Source: Dipylidium caninum
Taxonomy: Eukaryota > Platyhelminthes > Cestoda > Cyclophyllidea > Dipylidiidae
Assembly (NCBI GenBank): GCA_017562135.1
Contig: QEYB01001385.1
Span: 186,001-250,000, forward strand
DNA: 64,000 nucleotides
Reading direction: 5' to 3'
In this document: positions 1 through 14,200 of the stretch, one piece after another
How the letters are laid out: each line of letters begins with the position of its first letter
How positions within the stretch are numbered: position 1 is the stretch's first letter
Program-made: the position numbers and the translations under genes
Notes under the pieces: generated by a model
Databases searched by the model: none
What the model saw: the letters and a program-made list of their open reading frames with translations, nothing else
Told to the model about the DNA's origin: nothing

Positions 1-2023
1 TTACCAATTTTAGATGATTGGTAAAAATAGTTGGGACCTCAAGTAAATGACTCGACATCTGCACACTAAGATAATGTCTGAAACTGATTTACCAAAATTA
101 CATGCAGCCAACTTAATCAATGATAAACGACCCATGTTGCCTCCTGCAGCGGTTTTCAGTGATATTTTGCTCTACCTAGTCGGAGTTTTTTATTCTTGTA
201 GCGTGACTTAGCAATTATCTTTCATCCGTGAACAAATGCGCCGAATGAAATCCAAGACATTCCAGGAAAATTTGACTGAACTTTTTTTTTTTCAATTTTT
301 CTTAATTAACGCAATTTCGTGGAGCAGTTTCGCATAGTTGACATTGGGTGTAATCTTTAGTTTTAATTTGCTTGAATTTTATTCGTGGTGTCTATCCCCT
401 GACTTGGTGGACTATTGATTTTACTACAACCCCTATATGTAAATATTTAAAGAAATTTTTTGGGATACCTGGACTGGTTCAAGATCGATCATTTGCACAT
501 ACCCTTATATTGTCATGGGAATTTGGTGTATGGGTGAATTTCCAAATTTATACAAGAAGATACAAATAATAAATTATTGGCTCTATTTTTTTTCACTAAA
601 TGTTTCGGTAGCCAGGATTTATACTAACTCAACACCATTTTGTGGGCAACAATTGTATCTCAGTTGGGAAATTGGGTTTGTGACGCTAAATGCTTCGAGT
701 TTCAGTATTTATCAGTAGCCTTTTTTTTAAAACTATTCTATTAATTTAAATTTGTCCCTACCTAGGTAAGCCCAATGGTGATCATGACAGTACTTGATCC
801 TAACCTAATGCTAAATATTTTTCCGGAGAAATTTGTCTCTATGGTGAGAATGGTTTAATGGTTCTCGAAATGTGAGAACTTGCTTTTTTTTGATGCGCTG
901 CAGTTTCTATACTATACAGAACTTCCTTCTAAATCAGCAAACTTACCTCAAGTTTCAACAACGTCTCGAATTATTTGTTTTCGACAGTAATCTTTCACAC
1001 TTAAACGATTATTTCGTATGCTCAATTAAAAGGCAAGAAACTCTTTATATTGGTTTTGTAGGCAGTCTTGTTTAAATAGCGTGTTCTGTTAAAATTTTAT
1101 CGGTTAATAACGATAGGAGTAACCGGGGTTATGGGATCTACGAAACTACTTAAGCTTCCTCAACCGAGACGTATATGATTATCTGCTGTCACTTTTGTAT
1201 TTATGGGTTATCAATGAACTTTGCTTATTCTTATGCCCCTTCCGATTTTTTTATGGTTGTGATGGTGGGTCGCGAGTAGTTTAGCAACACCCATTGTCTT
1301 CATTAATTCTTTCGCTACATCCGCTTTTTCTTCCCCGCAGTACAGACCTTGTGGAGATCGTATGCGTGTTCCGCGACTGTTTAATTATGCATGACATACG
1401 CCTGCTGTCTAAATGTGTTGCTTTGTTCTTCTTTCTGCCTATATGCGCACAAAACTGTATACTGTCGTAATCTCCCTTTCGATTTTATGCGTGGATTGCT
1501 AGTGCTCTCGAACACTGAAATAATCACATGCCCTTCTTGAACTTCAAAATGCTCGTTAATATAAGTGAAGAGATAATAAATCTATCACGTTTCCCTTCCT
1601 CAGTTGATTCCCCATTTATGTTTTTAAACACAAGCAGTGCTCTATGATGCAATTTTGCGCCCTTCGTTAATATGGATTAATGACATTTCTTTTACCGGAA
1701 GGGGATTTTATGGGTAGATGTTCACTGAATTTTTGATGGGAAGTCAATGCGGTGGCAATCAAACATTTTGTTTGTTCCATTTGTACTACCATTAGTTTAT
1801 CATATACATGAATTCTCATTTCATTATCCATATAAAATATCAATACCGAAGACAATATATCAGTTTGCGTATGTGCCTTGAAATAAAAAAAATATGTATG
1901 AGTCGCGAAAAACTCTCTTGAGGCGCCAAAAAGAAACGGACAACTGGTGAAATCGCAAACTTTTCTAAGAAATGAACGGCGAAATGGGTGATTTGATGAT
2001 GGATATCTTTGCAACTATTTCAG
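1..2023 (+). other. Ankyrin intron (partial), upstream of first visible exon
   Basis: AT-rich sequence with no supportable exon. It ends in an acceptor (..actatttcag) at 2021-2023. By inference it is the 3' part of an ankyrin intron, since the next exon begins in the middle of the ANK array with an open upstream phase. Confidence 0.6.
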
Positions 2024-2221
2024 GATGAACAGACACCGCTGCACATTGCCGCACTCTGTGGCTGTGCAGATATGGTCTTCTTGCTGCTTAAATTTGGAGC
2101 CAATCCTAGAATGATTACTCGTGACGCTTACACCGCTCTTCACATTGCTGCTAAAGACGGCCGTGCCGATATCGTTCAGTGCCTTCTTTCCAACGGAGCT
2201 GACCCCGATGCCAGAACGAAG
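2024..2221 (+). CDS. ANK: Ankyrin exon: two ANK repeats
   Basis: 198 nt, exactly two 33-residue ANK repeats, phase 0 at both ends, bounded by cag and gtaagc. Repeat cores read TPLHIAALCG and TALHIAAKDGRADIV. Confidence 0.95.
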
Positions 2222-5200
2222 GTAAGCAAATGCCGATCGAACTTCTGCGAACTTTCCACGGTTTCTTGCACTTTTAATTTTTCACCCATAATCTTCATAA
2301 TTACGGGGCTGATTTTGTCAGAAGATATGTGTTCTTTTTTACATGAACAATGTTTTAAATTCCTTTCTACCGCGTTTATTTTGATTCCTACGCCTTGCAC
2401 AACTCTAGGACATTTGTGACCTCCTAAAAGTGCTCTGGCCTAACTTTTTTTGTACTAATCATTCTCCAATATTTGTGACACCAGTGGTTACTTATCGTCG
2501 CACATTTTATTACCAGACTATTCTGTCTGGAGACACTCTTCCTTCTGCTTATCTCTAATGATAGTTAAAATTAGTTTATGTGGTCGTGTATCACTTTATA
2601 TCCCCTTGTTGTCATCCATTTTCCCACTTCTCGTCTCTATCCAAATTTGCCCTCACTTTCCGACTTCCTTTCCACAATAAGTGTATCTGATTCATCTCTC
2701 ATTTTTAATTACTACACGGTTTTACTTTTTATGCATTTTCTTACGAAATCCTATAAAGTCATTTGTGTTCCTTCGGAGCGGTAGCTCAAAGAATTTAAAA
2801 ATTTTCTAACAATCGCCTGCAATACTACCTACCTCTGATAGCGGAGGGAAATTAGTCTTTTTCTTGACATCAATGACCTGAAAGTCCTCGGATTACTGAT
2901 CCTAACCTGTATTGATAAGGGGAATTTGAAACCTTAATGCCTTCGTTTTCCTTCACAACTGTTGATGGTATCCCTCTAAAATCGTGATATTCAGTTATAC
3001 GTATAATATGATTGACTTTTCACCAGTGCAAACCTTTTTCTGCCTTACTTTATGTCTTGTGTACATTGCCATTCCTCACCTGGTAGTAAATTCGGATTTG
3101 TCAATTATGAAATCATCAGGATCATCAATTTTGATCATTTTGGAGGACTAAACCCCGGATTTTTATTATCTTTCCCATCGAATAGCAAGAAAGCTCCCAC
3201 GGATGACTTTATGATGTAAACCGCACCGGTAGGGTAGAAAGATGGCCACCTACACTTGGCTTTTTAATTTCGTTTCGTATTATTGCAATGACCACCTGAT
3301 ACGGACCTGAACTGCTCACAATTTCCTTGTTTTTTTCAGCGCGGATTCAGTCCTTTACACCTGGCAGCGAAACGGGGTCGAGCAGAGGCAGCACGTACTC
3401 TCTTGCAGATGATGCGACCCGAGCTGGTGAATGCAGTCGGTCGTAACGGTCTCACGCCGCTTCACATGGCTGCGCATTACAACCACGTCCAACTTGTTCA
3501 ATTGCTTCTTGAGTTTGGCGCTGAAGCCGACCGACCGGTAGGTTGCGCTAGATTCTACCTCTACTGGTTCATTTTACACGTTTATTCCACTGAATCAAGA
3601 GCACTGTCGAACTGACTAAGTGACTCTTTCGGCCGTAATATCACTCGAATATGGAGGCCATTACCACTTTTTTACAACTATCCACTTAAATGTATAAACA
3701 CATTTCCGGCTGTTTCATTTCCACTCAGGTGCGCTACAGATGGTTTGATGATTGTCTGAGAAAATAATCCTTTTATAATAAGAGGCAAACGGCTGTGAGA
3801 ATGACAAACTTCAGGTCTCTTTGAGGGGTCTTCAACAGGAATCTCATTATTCGCTTTCAAACTACTAGGCACGGTGAAAATCCATCCTATTTAGGAAATA
3901 AACACGGTCTTATCCTTCTTGTTGGAACCCAACTTCGAATTTGAGAATAAAGGGACCGATTCGATGCATGGTCCAACGGACACCTCTTAACCTTCTCATT
4001 CGTTCGAGGAGACAGTGTTATCAATCAAAATATCGCTTACTAGATTTGTTTAAAGTCTTCATATATAAAAAGGCTTTTTTCATGATTGTTTTGGATATCT
4101 TAAATTTTATCGGTTATACTCAACCCCTTATGATATCATTTAGGTTAAACGCGTCAATGTGATGACCTGTTTGAGACGTTTTTCTTTATTTCTCAATGCG
4201 ATTCTCTTATCACTGATTTGGTTATTCATCTATCTACTTGAATGAAATGGTTTCCAGAAGACTGACCTCCATCTCCAATGACCATCAGTACCTTCATTAG
4301 AAATCCTGGTGACCTATTTTATAGCTACCAATGTACATACTTGGGCCCATGCACCTTTATTTCCGGTCATAATCGAAACACTCATCCGCGATTTATAAAG
4401 GTGTTCCCTAGGTAGTCCAATGTGTAGCGTCAAAATTTGAAACTTAAGCTTGTCACAAATTGTTCTGAACAACCCGACCTTGGCTGGAACACAGTGAGGA
4501 TCCAAAAATTTTGACGTTTATTTCAGAGGACTTTTCGTAACATCTCACGTATGAATTTTCATGCCTCTTTGAAGGCCGTTCTTCGGCTATTTTTTACTAC
4601 AAGAACAAGAATTTACCGTACTATTAGCCGTATGCATCGCAACACCATATCCAAAATAGTCGAGCTAGTCGGGAATAAGTTTTTATTTCCAAGAAATAAG
4701 GTTAAAAGCCTGAAAGAAACAGTAAATGTGAAAATGGTACCATCTCTGCAAATATATTTCAACTTCGTTCCCCACAAATGAGATCGGAGCAGTGAATTGA
4801 TATCTGACTGTTAAATGTTTTCTCTCCCGTAGGAGAAAACAAAACCGGAAGTAATTTCTCTCATTCCCACTCGAAACAGTGATTATTTTTTTAAATTTGC
4901 TCACTTTTCCCGTAATCTAAATTGCCATTCTCTTAGAACTCCCTCATTGTAATTGTATAAATGTGTGGAAAAATTCACCAGAAGGGATAGTGTTTACTGA
5001 AGATTTAAGGCATCGAAATTAAATCCGAAATCTTATTCAGTTTCTTTTAATTAACTTTTATGCCTAGGTATATAGGCCAACATTATAACTTTTTTCTGAT
5101 TGCCGCAATTTATTCCAGCTAAAACTTTTGCCAATGTATTGATGTACCCTCCTACATTTGAGCGAAGGTAAATGAAGTCAAATCAGACTACTGAACATTT

Positions 5201-8200
5201 TTTCTCCGTTAAATTTTTTATTTTTATTTCCATTTATCGGTTCGGAGGTCTGCGTACTGGTGGAAACACCCCTCCCTGCTTTTGCTTTGAAGTCTTGGGT
5301 GTTAAAATGCGACACTTAGTGACTTTTAATCCTTTTTTTAACCAAATATCTAACTGGGTACCATTATGTTTCAAAAAGTTTTATTAACCATTCTGTTAAT
5401 CTTCTCTGGCTTTCTCTGCAGGAAAGAGTCAGAATGGGATAATTTTGTGACTAAATTGTGCATCTAGAAGGGGCTTCTAACAGTTTCTTAATAAAAAAAC
5501 ATCCTTGTCATGTTCGTGGAAGCGCATGAGACTCGATACGTCCGTGGTGGTCGATTACCGTGCTTTTAGTAGGTAACTCCTCAGCTGAGTAGTGACAACT
5601 AAGTCTTACACTCATATTCTAATTAAAACACCATCTCGCTTAATTTCTTATAATCAGAAAGAACTAATCCTGTCAGAGACACTTTTCTTCAGAACCTTTT
5701 AATTACCGTTTTGTGGCATTCTGCTTCATCTAAAACTACAAACTCCGCTAATGAGCGTCATTTTTTCGCTGTAAGATACCACGTGGTATTATGGATGGGA
5801 TACGGAGCAATTCATTTCAACAACCATTGGAGAAAGGAAGGTGACTAGCTTTATCTCAGGACAATTAAATCACTTCAAATTTGGCAGGTCGTTTGCCACA
5901 CACACTCAAGCACACTGAATACACTTTTACCCCGTCTCAAGGCTTGTGATATTGGGTTCGTAAGTTGAGTTGATTTATGGATGCGTCATTAGCTTAGCTC
6001 GAAAGCTTTTCATCATTTTTCTAATGTTATAAGATGATAATTTCTTTGCGAAGGTGGATTGTGGTCTCTTTAGTCTTACACCCCAAAGACACCGGTTAAA
6101 GAAATCACTTTACTCAGAAACGATACATTAATGTCTATTTTGCGCCCCTGTTAACTGAAACTACCGCAGCTTTGAGATTATGATTTTAAATAACTAAATA
6201 TGGATTGAGATTGAATTTGATCAGAAAGACCATGACTTGTTCATTAGTTTGCGTTTTCCCTGGGAATGAGATCTCAGTGTGTTTTTTGTTCCCTCTATTG
6301 GTAGCACAGAGAGGCGATGGTTTTTGTGTTGTTTATGGTTTCAGCCTTCGTAGTAAATCACGTTGCCGATGCAAGATCAGTTAATTTATTCTTTTTGACT
6401 GTAACCGAGAATCTCAGTCTTTTTCCCTGTTTTTATCTACTAATGAGTGTAATAGTTTATGATGAAAGGTCTTTTTCTCAAGCCACAGGCGAAGTACTAT
6501 TTTAATTGTCGCTGGATCAATTTCTTTATTTATATTGAATTATTAAAAATGACTCCCAAACATTTTTGATACAATCAAGCGACAACTCAGAGAGCCTGCC
6601 TATTTTCAACTCGATTAAATTTGTAATCTGGTCCTGATGGTAGATGGCAGTTCAGAAGTTATATTTGCGCAATCGAGTCTATAAACCTTCCTTCCCATTT
6701 GTCAGGCAGGCAACGGGTACACGGCACTCCACATCGCTGCGAAGCGGAACCACCAGGACCTTGCCGCTCTCCTCTTGGCGAATGATCGCGATCCCAAGCG
6801 GAGTGCCAATCGTGAATCGCGTTGTGGTTTTACACCTCTCCACCTTGCCGCCCAGGAGGGGAACGCTGACATGGTCGGACTCCTCCTTCTCAATGGGGCT
6901 GATGCTGAGCACAAGGCAAAGGTTAGGACGTTTTACGATTGCTTGACTCAAGTGGATCCCGAAAGAAGGCAGCTAATCTGTGTATAAATTTTTCATCTCT
7001 TGAAGGTCTGGTCGTTAATAATGAATAGAGAGTACTCAAACTGGGGAGTCACTGTGTAACAGATTACGGGCTTGGCTTTTAAGGTTCAGATCTGGGTTTT
7101 TTGATATCAATAAATTAGGGTTGTATTTCATTGGTTTCTCGATTCTCAAAACATGGCTGACATGTACTTACAGATGAGGCAGTCAGCCGACAGTCTTTCA
7201 TACTTCAATGTCTCGATCGTTATAATTCTGTGAAAAATTTGCGAAGCCATTTATGTTAGAAGACGAAGTTCCTGAGTTTCATAGAACTGAACAATTAATG
7301 AGCCAACCAGTAGCTAGGATTCTTCGACAACTTTTAGGATTTTGGATAGTTTTATAATATGAGAAAATTCTTCCACAGTTAGACAATTATGCACTTTTTT
7401 AAGATATTTCAGCCCCTCCTGCGTAGAGGGCAATTTTCCCTTCCGGTATCAATTAGGGAACAACAAAATGCGAGAGCAATTTACATTTGTCAGAGAATCT
7501 ACGCTATGTATATCGTTACAGAATACATTTACACCTGTGCTAACCCCTCACATTACAACACGAGATCGATCTGTTGTCAGCATATTAAACGTTCTAAAAG
7601 TTGGTAATACGTTTCATGAACGAATCTTTTTGATTTATTAGGATTAGCGGATATGCGGCTTGATTAATGCAACTCGGTGTGCTCGCTAAAATTTTACTTT
7701 TAAGTGTAAGTACTCACGTATATCATTTTTTAAACGTTAACTGGAGAGTCTGTCATGATTCGAGGTCTGCTTCCTTATCTAACGCGTGATCAACAGCTTC
7801 TAAAGTCATTTACCGCGTTTTTCCACAATCTTTCTCGAGCTTCTCTTTTGCTAAAGAGCAGCAAAACTTAATTACTCACATATATTTTGATGTAAATACG
7901 CTTTTACATCACTCTTGTTACATAATACCTTCTGCGTCGTGCATTGCTTTATACACAGGCACGAGTCAATATCTTTTTTTGGCAAGTTAAAGTGTCCACT
8001 GGATATTCCCTTCATCTCGATCACAAAGTCAGTGACGGGTAACAATTTTATTCATGTACAACCCTCGTAAGGCACTTTTAACCATCATGGCGATAAATTG
8101 CGCACCATTCGTTGCTCCAATTTGGTCTTTTGTGATGATTGTCCATGGGCGGCAATATTATTGAGTCTAAGACCCGTTTTTTTGCTTTTTAATTTTCATT

Positions 8201-11200
8201 GTAATTAACCGTGTAAAAGCCGAACTAATTGAGTGGTACATGTAAAAACGTTCCTCTTACATCTTATCCTCAAATGCTAAAACTTTCAATGAAGAATATA
8301 CCGTAATTTTTATGGAGCGAGTATTTGATAATGGTTAATTTATAGGACCTGCACCCACTCCTTTCGTTTGGTCACCCGGTTTTATGAGGGCAACTTGGAG
8401 GTGCTTCCCAATAATTTCATTGGAAATTTGAGCGCTTTTGCAGAAGGAAATCACAATTACCTACTCAAACATACTTTTTAACCTTGAAGATCTAAGGATA
8501 ACTACGTTTCAGATAATAATCCGCTGGATTTTCATTTAATAAACGAAATAAGAATCCATTGACATTCGTGTCTTGCAATCATCACTTCCCTGAATATTTA
8601 TAAACCGCATAATTTTGATTGTTGGTTGCCTTTTTGGTATTTCAATGGGGTAATCGAGACTCCTTGCAATTACTGGAGTGGCAAGTACAAAAGTTTGATT
8701 TTTTCTACACTCTTTTCATGCTGCCCCTTGACCATTTTAGTACAAGAGCCACATGTGTGTTCTGCGTATTTGGAGTCTTTACTCATCCAACCACATGTTC
8801 TTAACGGTTGGAATGAGTCGTCTCTTTCGTTCTTTGCTGTATCTCTTAGCAGTCAAGTTCCAACCCGTCGTCTCCGTTGTTCACATGCAAATACAGTCGA
8901 TGAATCGCACATGTCTGAACAATTAGTGTTGAAAATAACCGACCGTTTTTATCATCTCATTAACTTCTCGCAACGCAGGCGACCCTGGAATGTTAAGAGA
9001 ATGAAAAAAATTCGTTTGCTTGGCATCTCCACTGGGTTACTAAGTGATAAAGTTCCTAGTTGAACGGATTTTCTAGGAAACTTTTTGTAGAATTTGGTGA
9101 GAAAAGTTAGATGAAATCCTTTTTGAAGCACTTAACCACAAGAGTAGTTTTGATTATCTCATTCGTAGATAAGAGTGTTCACCTCTTTTATACTTTCGGG
9201 AGCGCCTATAAATGGCGTAAGTGGTTGAAAGTAGAGCTGGTAGGAAAATCGTTAATTCATCTCGTAGTTGGTAGGTTTCTGGACAATTTTTCAGGATGGC
9301 GCCATTGACCACACTATCAAACAACAGAAATAATGAAGGCAATGTAATAATAAAGTGATACTTTATGTTTATGGAGTATTATTTGCTGAAATACATAATT
9401 AAGTATGTATCATCCGAAATTATTCATAACCTCTTATATTTATTGGTCAATGAATTCGAGCCATTGGTTTGGTTTATCCCCTACTGAAGTATTAAGTCGA
9501 AGCAGTCGATTTTCTGGTCCAACCTTCAAAATTATTTTTACTCTTAATAGAGATATTTGATATAGTACTGGAAGCTAAACAGTGTACTCGTGATAAAGTT
9601 TCCTTATGAGTCTTCTTGACTTAAAATGATTGTTAATTTCATCTTTCCAAATAGAACGGCGTGACTCCGATGCACTTAGCGGCCTTGGAGGACCATGTTA
9701 CCATAGCGCAACAATTGGTACACGAAGGTGCTCAGGCGACGGCAGTGACACAGGCCGGCTACACTCCCCTACACACTGCTTGCTACGCTGGTCGCCTTAA
9801 TATGGCACGGTTTCTAGTGGGTCTGGCCACCTCCGACATAAATGCAACTACCAGCGCTGGTTTCACACCCCTCCACCTTGCCGCTCAGCAGGGCCACTCG
9901 GACATTGTCTACCTTCTCCTAGACCACGGCGCCGACCCCAATGCTAAAAATGCGGTGAATACCTCCATTTCTTCTCAATTTTATTTTATTTGCAGTTTGA
10001 AGACCTATTACTCCTATTACTCCTATTACTCATTTTACTTAGTTTTAATTTCTTATTAGTGTCACCTTTGTTCTCTTTGGGTTTACTCCAGTCCTACAAT
10101 TGGAGCTTCTAGTCAAAACTCCCACGTAATTATTCCTTTTCACTTCCCGACAGTCTTCTTATTATTTGCTTTCCGCTTTTTGTAGTTATTTCTTAAGGGC
10201 ATAGGGGTCTTAAAAGTCTGAATATTGACATAAATGTCCCTCTCTTACTCATGTTTTCCCTTTTACATTGAGTCATCTCAAAGCAACTTGAAGGCCTATA
10301 CTCGTACAGAATTGCGCGGCAGTGTTTTTATGATGTCCTCGAGACTGTAGTCTTTTATCGTGAAAACTCGAGGTGGGATGAACTTTTGGTCCTAAACATT
10401 CTAATCTCCCATAAATCTAAATCTCTTAAACATTCTATTTCCGCTAGATTAATTTGTCACATGGTTATCTAATAAATATCTCTTCCCATTTGTCCATTTC
10501 CTTCCTTTGCATTGCTCTTACATTTATTTAAACTTTTATCCTAGAAACATGTGAAAGTTCAGTCTTAAAATCCTTGTTTCATGTTTTCGTGTATGTTTAT
10601 GGTCCATTTGGATAGATGCCATTTTTTTCGTCCCCCTATTACGCCTATATTAATGTGGGTTTAATGTCTTTGGGTACGAATGTTACACAGTGATTCATGA
10701 GGATCTTGCGTGAAACTGTCTCTAATGCCAGTTACTCAATAACCCTCTTCACTATTAATGCCGATTATATTTGCAGATTTCGCACATTTCCGGAGATATG
10801 AGATTGTACTTGATGAAAATTTATGTACCCACATTTATTTTGGAGAAAATGGCATGACTTAACTCTTCACTCTTGAGTCATTCTTTATAAAAATGAAGAA
10901 TTGACTACACAAAGCCTAAGAGCTATATTTCATTAGGATTTCTGCTGTTTAATCCGGAGAGACGGGCTTTGATGTGAATAGTATTTCAAGGGAAAACTTC
11001 ATTTCAGGTAGAAAAAGCTCACTCTTAGCAATTTTATCCTCTTTCTCATGCAAGTGACATGTAATGTTCCTCTTAATGTGGGAATTTCACACGTTTCTCT
11101 ACTGGCAACCATCAAACAGGAAAGTAAAACTCTTTGTGAGAAAATTACTGTGGTACATTAGCGTTCTAAAAAACTTGCGTTGTTAGTCTCCGTCGTTTTT

Positions 11201-14200
11201 ACGCAATTTGATTATGCGTTTATTCTAGCTACTTTTGCGGTGTACTTTAACAATCGGACACTTTTTTCTGAGATTTCAATCTTCCTGTCAAAAAGTTAAA
11301 AGGTTCAATCAATCACTACCCACTTGGTGATTGTACTCAATATATTGAGAAACAATAGCTGATACCAATCCTTTTGTTTTCTGATATCATATATAAACTT
11401 TATGGAGTTATGTGAGTATGTGTTCTTGTTTAGACACTAGGTCAGGAGTTAAATAAACTAAACGATTTCCTAATCCGACCCACCTTTTCCAGTAACAGAG
11501 AGTTTGGATATGTCAAAAAAACTACATTCTTGCCATTATGGACCAGTGTGACGTTTTTTTGCTCACAAGATTAAATATATAGTGATGAAATTTTACCATC
11601 TCCAGTTTATTGCCATCTTTTCTGGCCTGAATTCTATCACCTATGTGACTATTGTTAGAAAAATACTAACCACACAAGAGAGGAAATTTTATCAACTGAT
11701 TGTTTGACATATCATCAGGTAAAGAGATTTTAAGTCATGCTGTTATTTTACTGCATCCATGTGGGATAGAGCGCGTTTATTTGTTGCATATTTGAAATCT
11801 GAGAACAACGGCTTGATTTTATTGAGGAGTAATAATTGCTAGTTCTTTTAATTTTCAGCAAGGCTTGACGGCGGCTCATATTGCACGTCACCAACACTAC
11901 TTAGCTCTTTTCGATACACTACGCAACGTCACCACAGTGATCACAAAGTGGGATGATATTAAGGAGATTCAAAACGAAGTTTTCCTTGATTTGCCCGAAA
12001 TGGCAGGTACCGCTATGGAGGCTGCTGAGGTCGTGGAATCAGATGAGGAGGGTAGTAAGTGCTTTCGTCCACATTCCTATGCAAAAATCCACTTTATTAT
12101 TCGCAATACTCTACTCCCACTTTCCTCTCGCAGAAATTAAAGGTAATTCAGGCTAGTTAGTAAAAAAACGAAGTCTACTGTAGTATAAGCATGAGTCTGT
12201 GCTTCAGTTGTCCGTGTGTATTTTTCGTAGAATCGGCTTTTACTTCTAACCCCCTTGAAATTGTATGTTACTATAGCACGTGCCGCGCTTTTAGGCTGCA
12301 TGTTTCCTCCACCACCAGGCAATTAATTTTTAGTATTCGTTTCCAATGATTTGTTTGCTACATTTTCACCTCTCTATCGTTTTGTATATGATAGCGGTGT
12401 TACCAAGAAAGTCGGATGGAACGCTGACGTATCCTTCGCAATACCAAGCGGAGTACGTCAAGAGTTCTTCACAGGCGCCCAATGCCCTTCGCACCTCCGG
12501 TACTTTTTTAAAATTTAATCAAGGAGACCTTTTTTTCATTTGCTATTTAAGTTGATGGCCTTATGGACTTAAACAAGTTGTTCCATGTTATTAGTTTTAG
12601 CATTAATGTAAATGCAGCGTAGAGTTCTTATCTTTCCGCCTAACTTTCTCTGGCCAGTAACAAGCAAAAGACAATGAAATGGCGTAAAATTCATTTTTTT
12701 GATAATATTGAACCAAGTCATGCTAACACATGGATGGCTGATGAAGAAATTTATTAAATCAGCGATAATCTTTCCTTTGTCTGTTTTATCCACCAATTTC
12801 GTGAAACGCTCTGTATTTGACTGGTTCCACTAATAAGTCGTAAATGCCCTTTCCCGCTCATCCTGTCAAATTTCCCGGTCGTAGAAACCTGACCGTCACT
12901 TTTGCTTACATCATGCCTATTTGGGTATTGCTAAACTCAAATTTATCGGTGTTAGTGTTAGTAAACGCAGAGAATATTTCAGAACATTTTTTCTATATAT
13001 TTTTTTTTGTTTGGGACCTAAAGCTATGCCTCTATAACTACTTTTGCTTCAGTGTCCTATTATCTTGTTTTAACTCCAGATTTCTTGCTCATGCTATATG
13101 TTTGCTTGCTCTTAAGGTTCTTTAAACAAGTAGCACTTATATTTGGCTAAATGACCCGTTTTTATGGTGAATTTCATAGAGCGTTATACAGGTGTTCGAC
13201 ACGATCTATAAATAATGAAAAATGTGGAAATCTAGTTGATCATCTATACGCTTCTTTCTTTCAGAATCTGCCTACGAAAACGAAGTTATCTGGGGCGAGA
13301 TGGAGTACCTTAGTCAACCGCTTCGTGAGTGACATGCGGGATTTTTGTGTAGCCCATCATGCCTCATTATTTTGTTTTTGCCACTGGCCAGTAAGTGGCA
13401 AGTGCTTGAGTTCGGATTTACCCATATCCATTGTCAGGAAACCGATCCCAACCCATTGGAGGTGGAGGTAAGAGAACTCGTGTCCTCTTGTTTGTGTACC
13501 CACGTCCGTGTACTCACTGTTTGCATGCATCTCCCTTACTTGTCGTTATTTTTTTTTCGATTTTGCTCCACATCTACCCCATTCTTTTTCTGACCTCCAT
13601 TTTTGTACTCTTTTCCGCACACACACTATTCCCCTGAATTTGTGCTCAATTCACATTACTCCTTAATTTTTGAAACTTTTTTGCCGTCTAAGTGTCTACC
13701 TGAACCAGTTTAGTATTTCCATGAATCATTTTGTAAAATAGACATTTTAACTCTGTAAAGTAAGGTGACACTTTGTGTAAAGTAGACCCTAAAAATTTAT
13801 TGTCTTATTTGTTTGTTCAAGTATCATAGAATATGATTAAAATTGGTCACTATCACTTGCTTGACACCCCAAAACTGTGATAAGTGTTACCTGTTATTAT
13901 TTTGCTAATTGTTTTTGCTAATTTTCCTACCGCGCCATTATTACCTTGACACACTTGCCTTTTCACTTCTGATACATACTTTCTCAGTTTTCTTTAACAC
14001 AGGAAAATATGTTTTTACGCCCCAAATGTTTAAGCTGACAAAACTATGACTTCTTCAACATTTTTTCGTGCATGTTTCGAATGTTGTGATACATGACCAC
14101 CTCATTTACTTTCTATGCTGGCATCCACTCGTTTATTTCTTTGGATGAGGAATGGTTCTGCGTAGATGGTTTTCTTACAACTTCACGTTTTGCTGTGGAT

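Noticed and set aside
1667..2014. 115-codon minus-strand frame beside the first ankyrin exon
   Set aside because: No similarity recognised; lies in an AT-rich intron and abuts an acceptor on the other strand.
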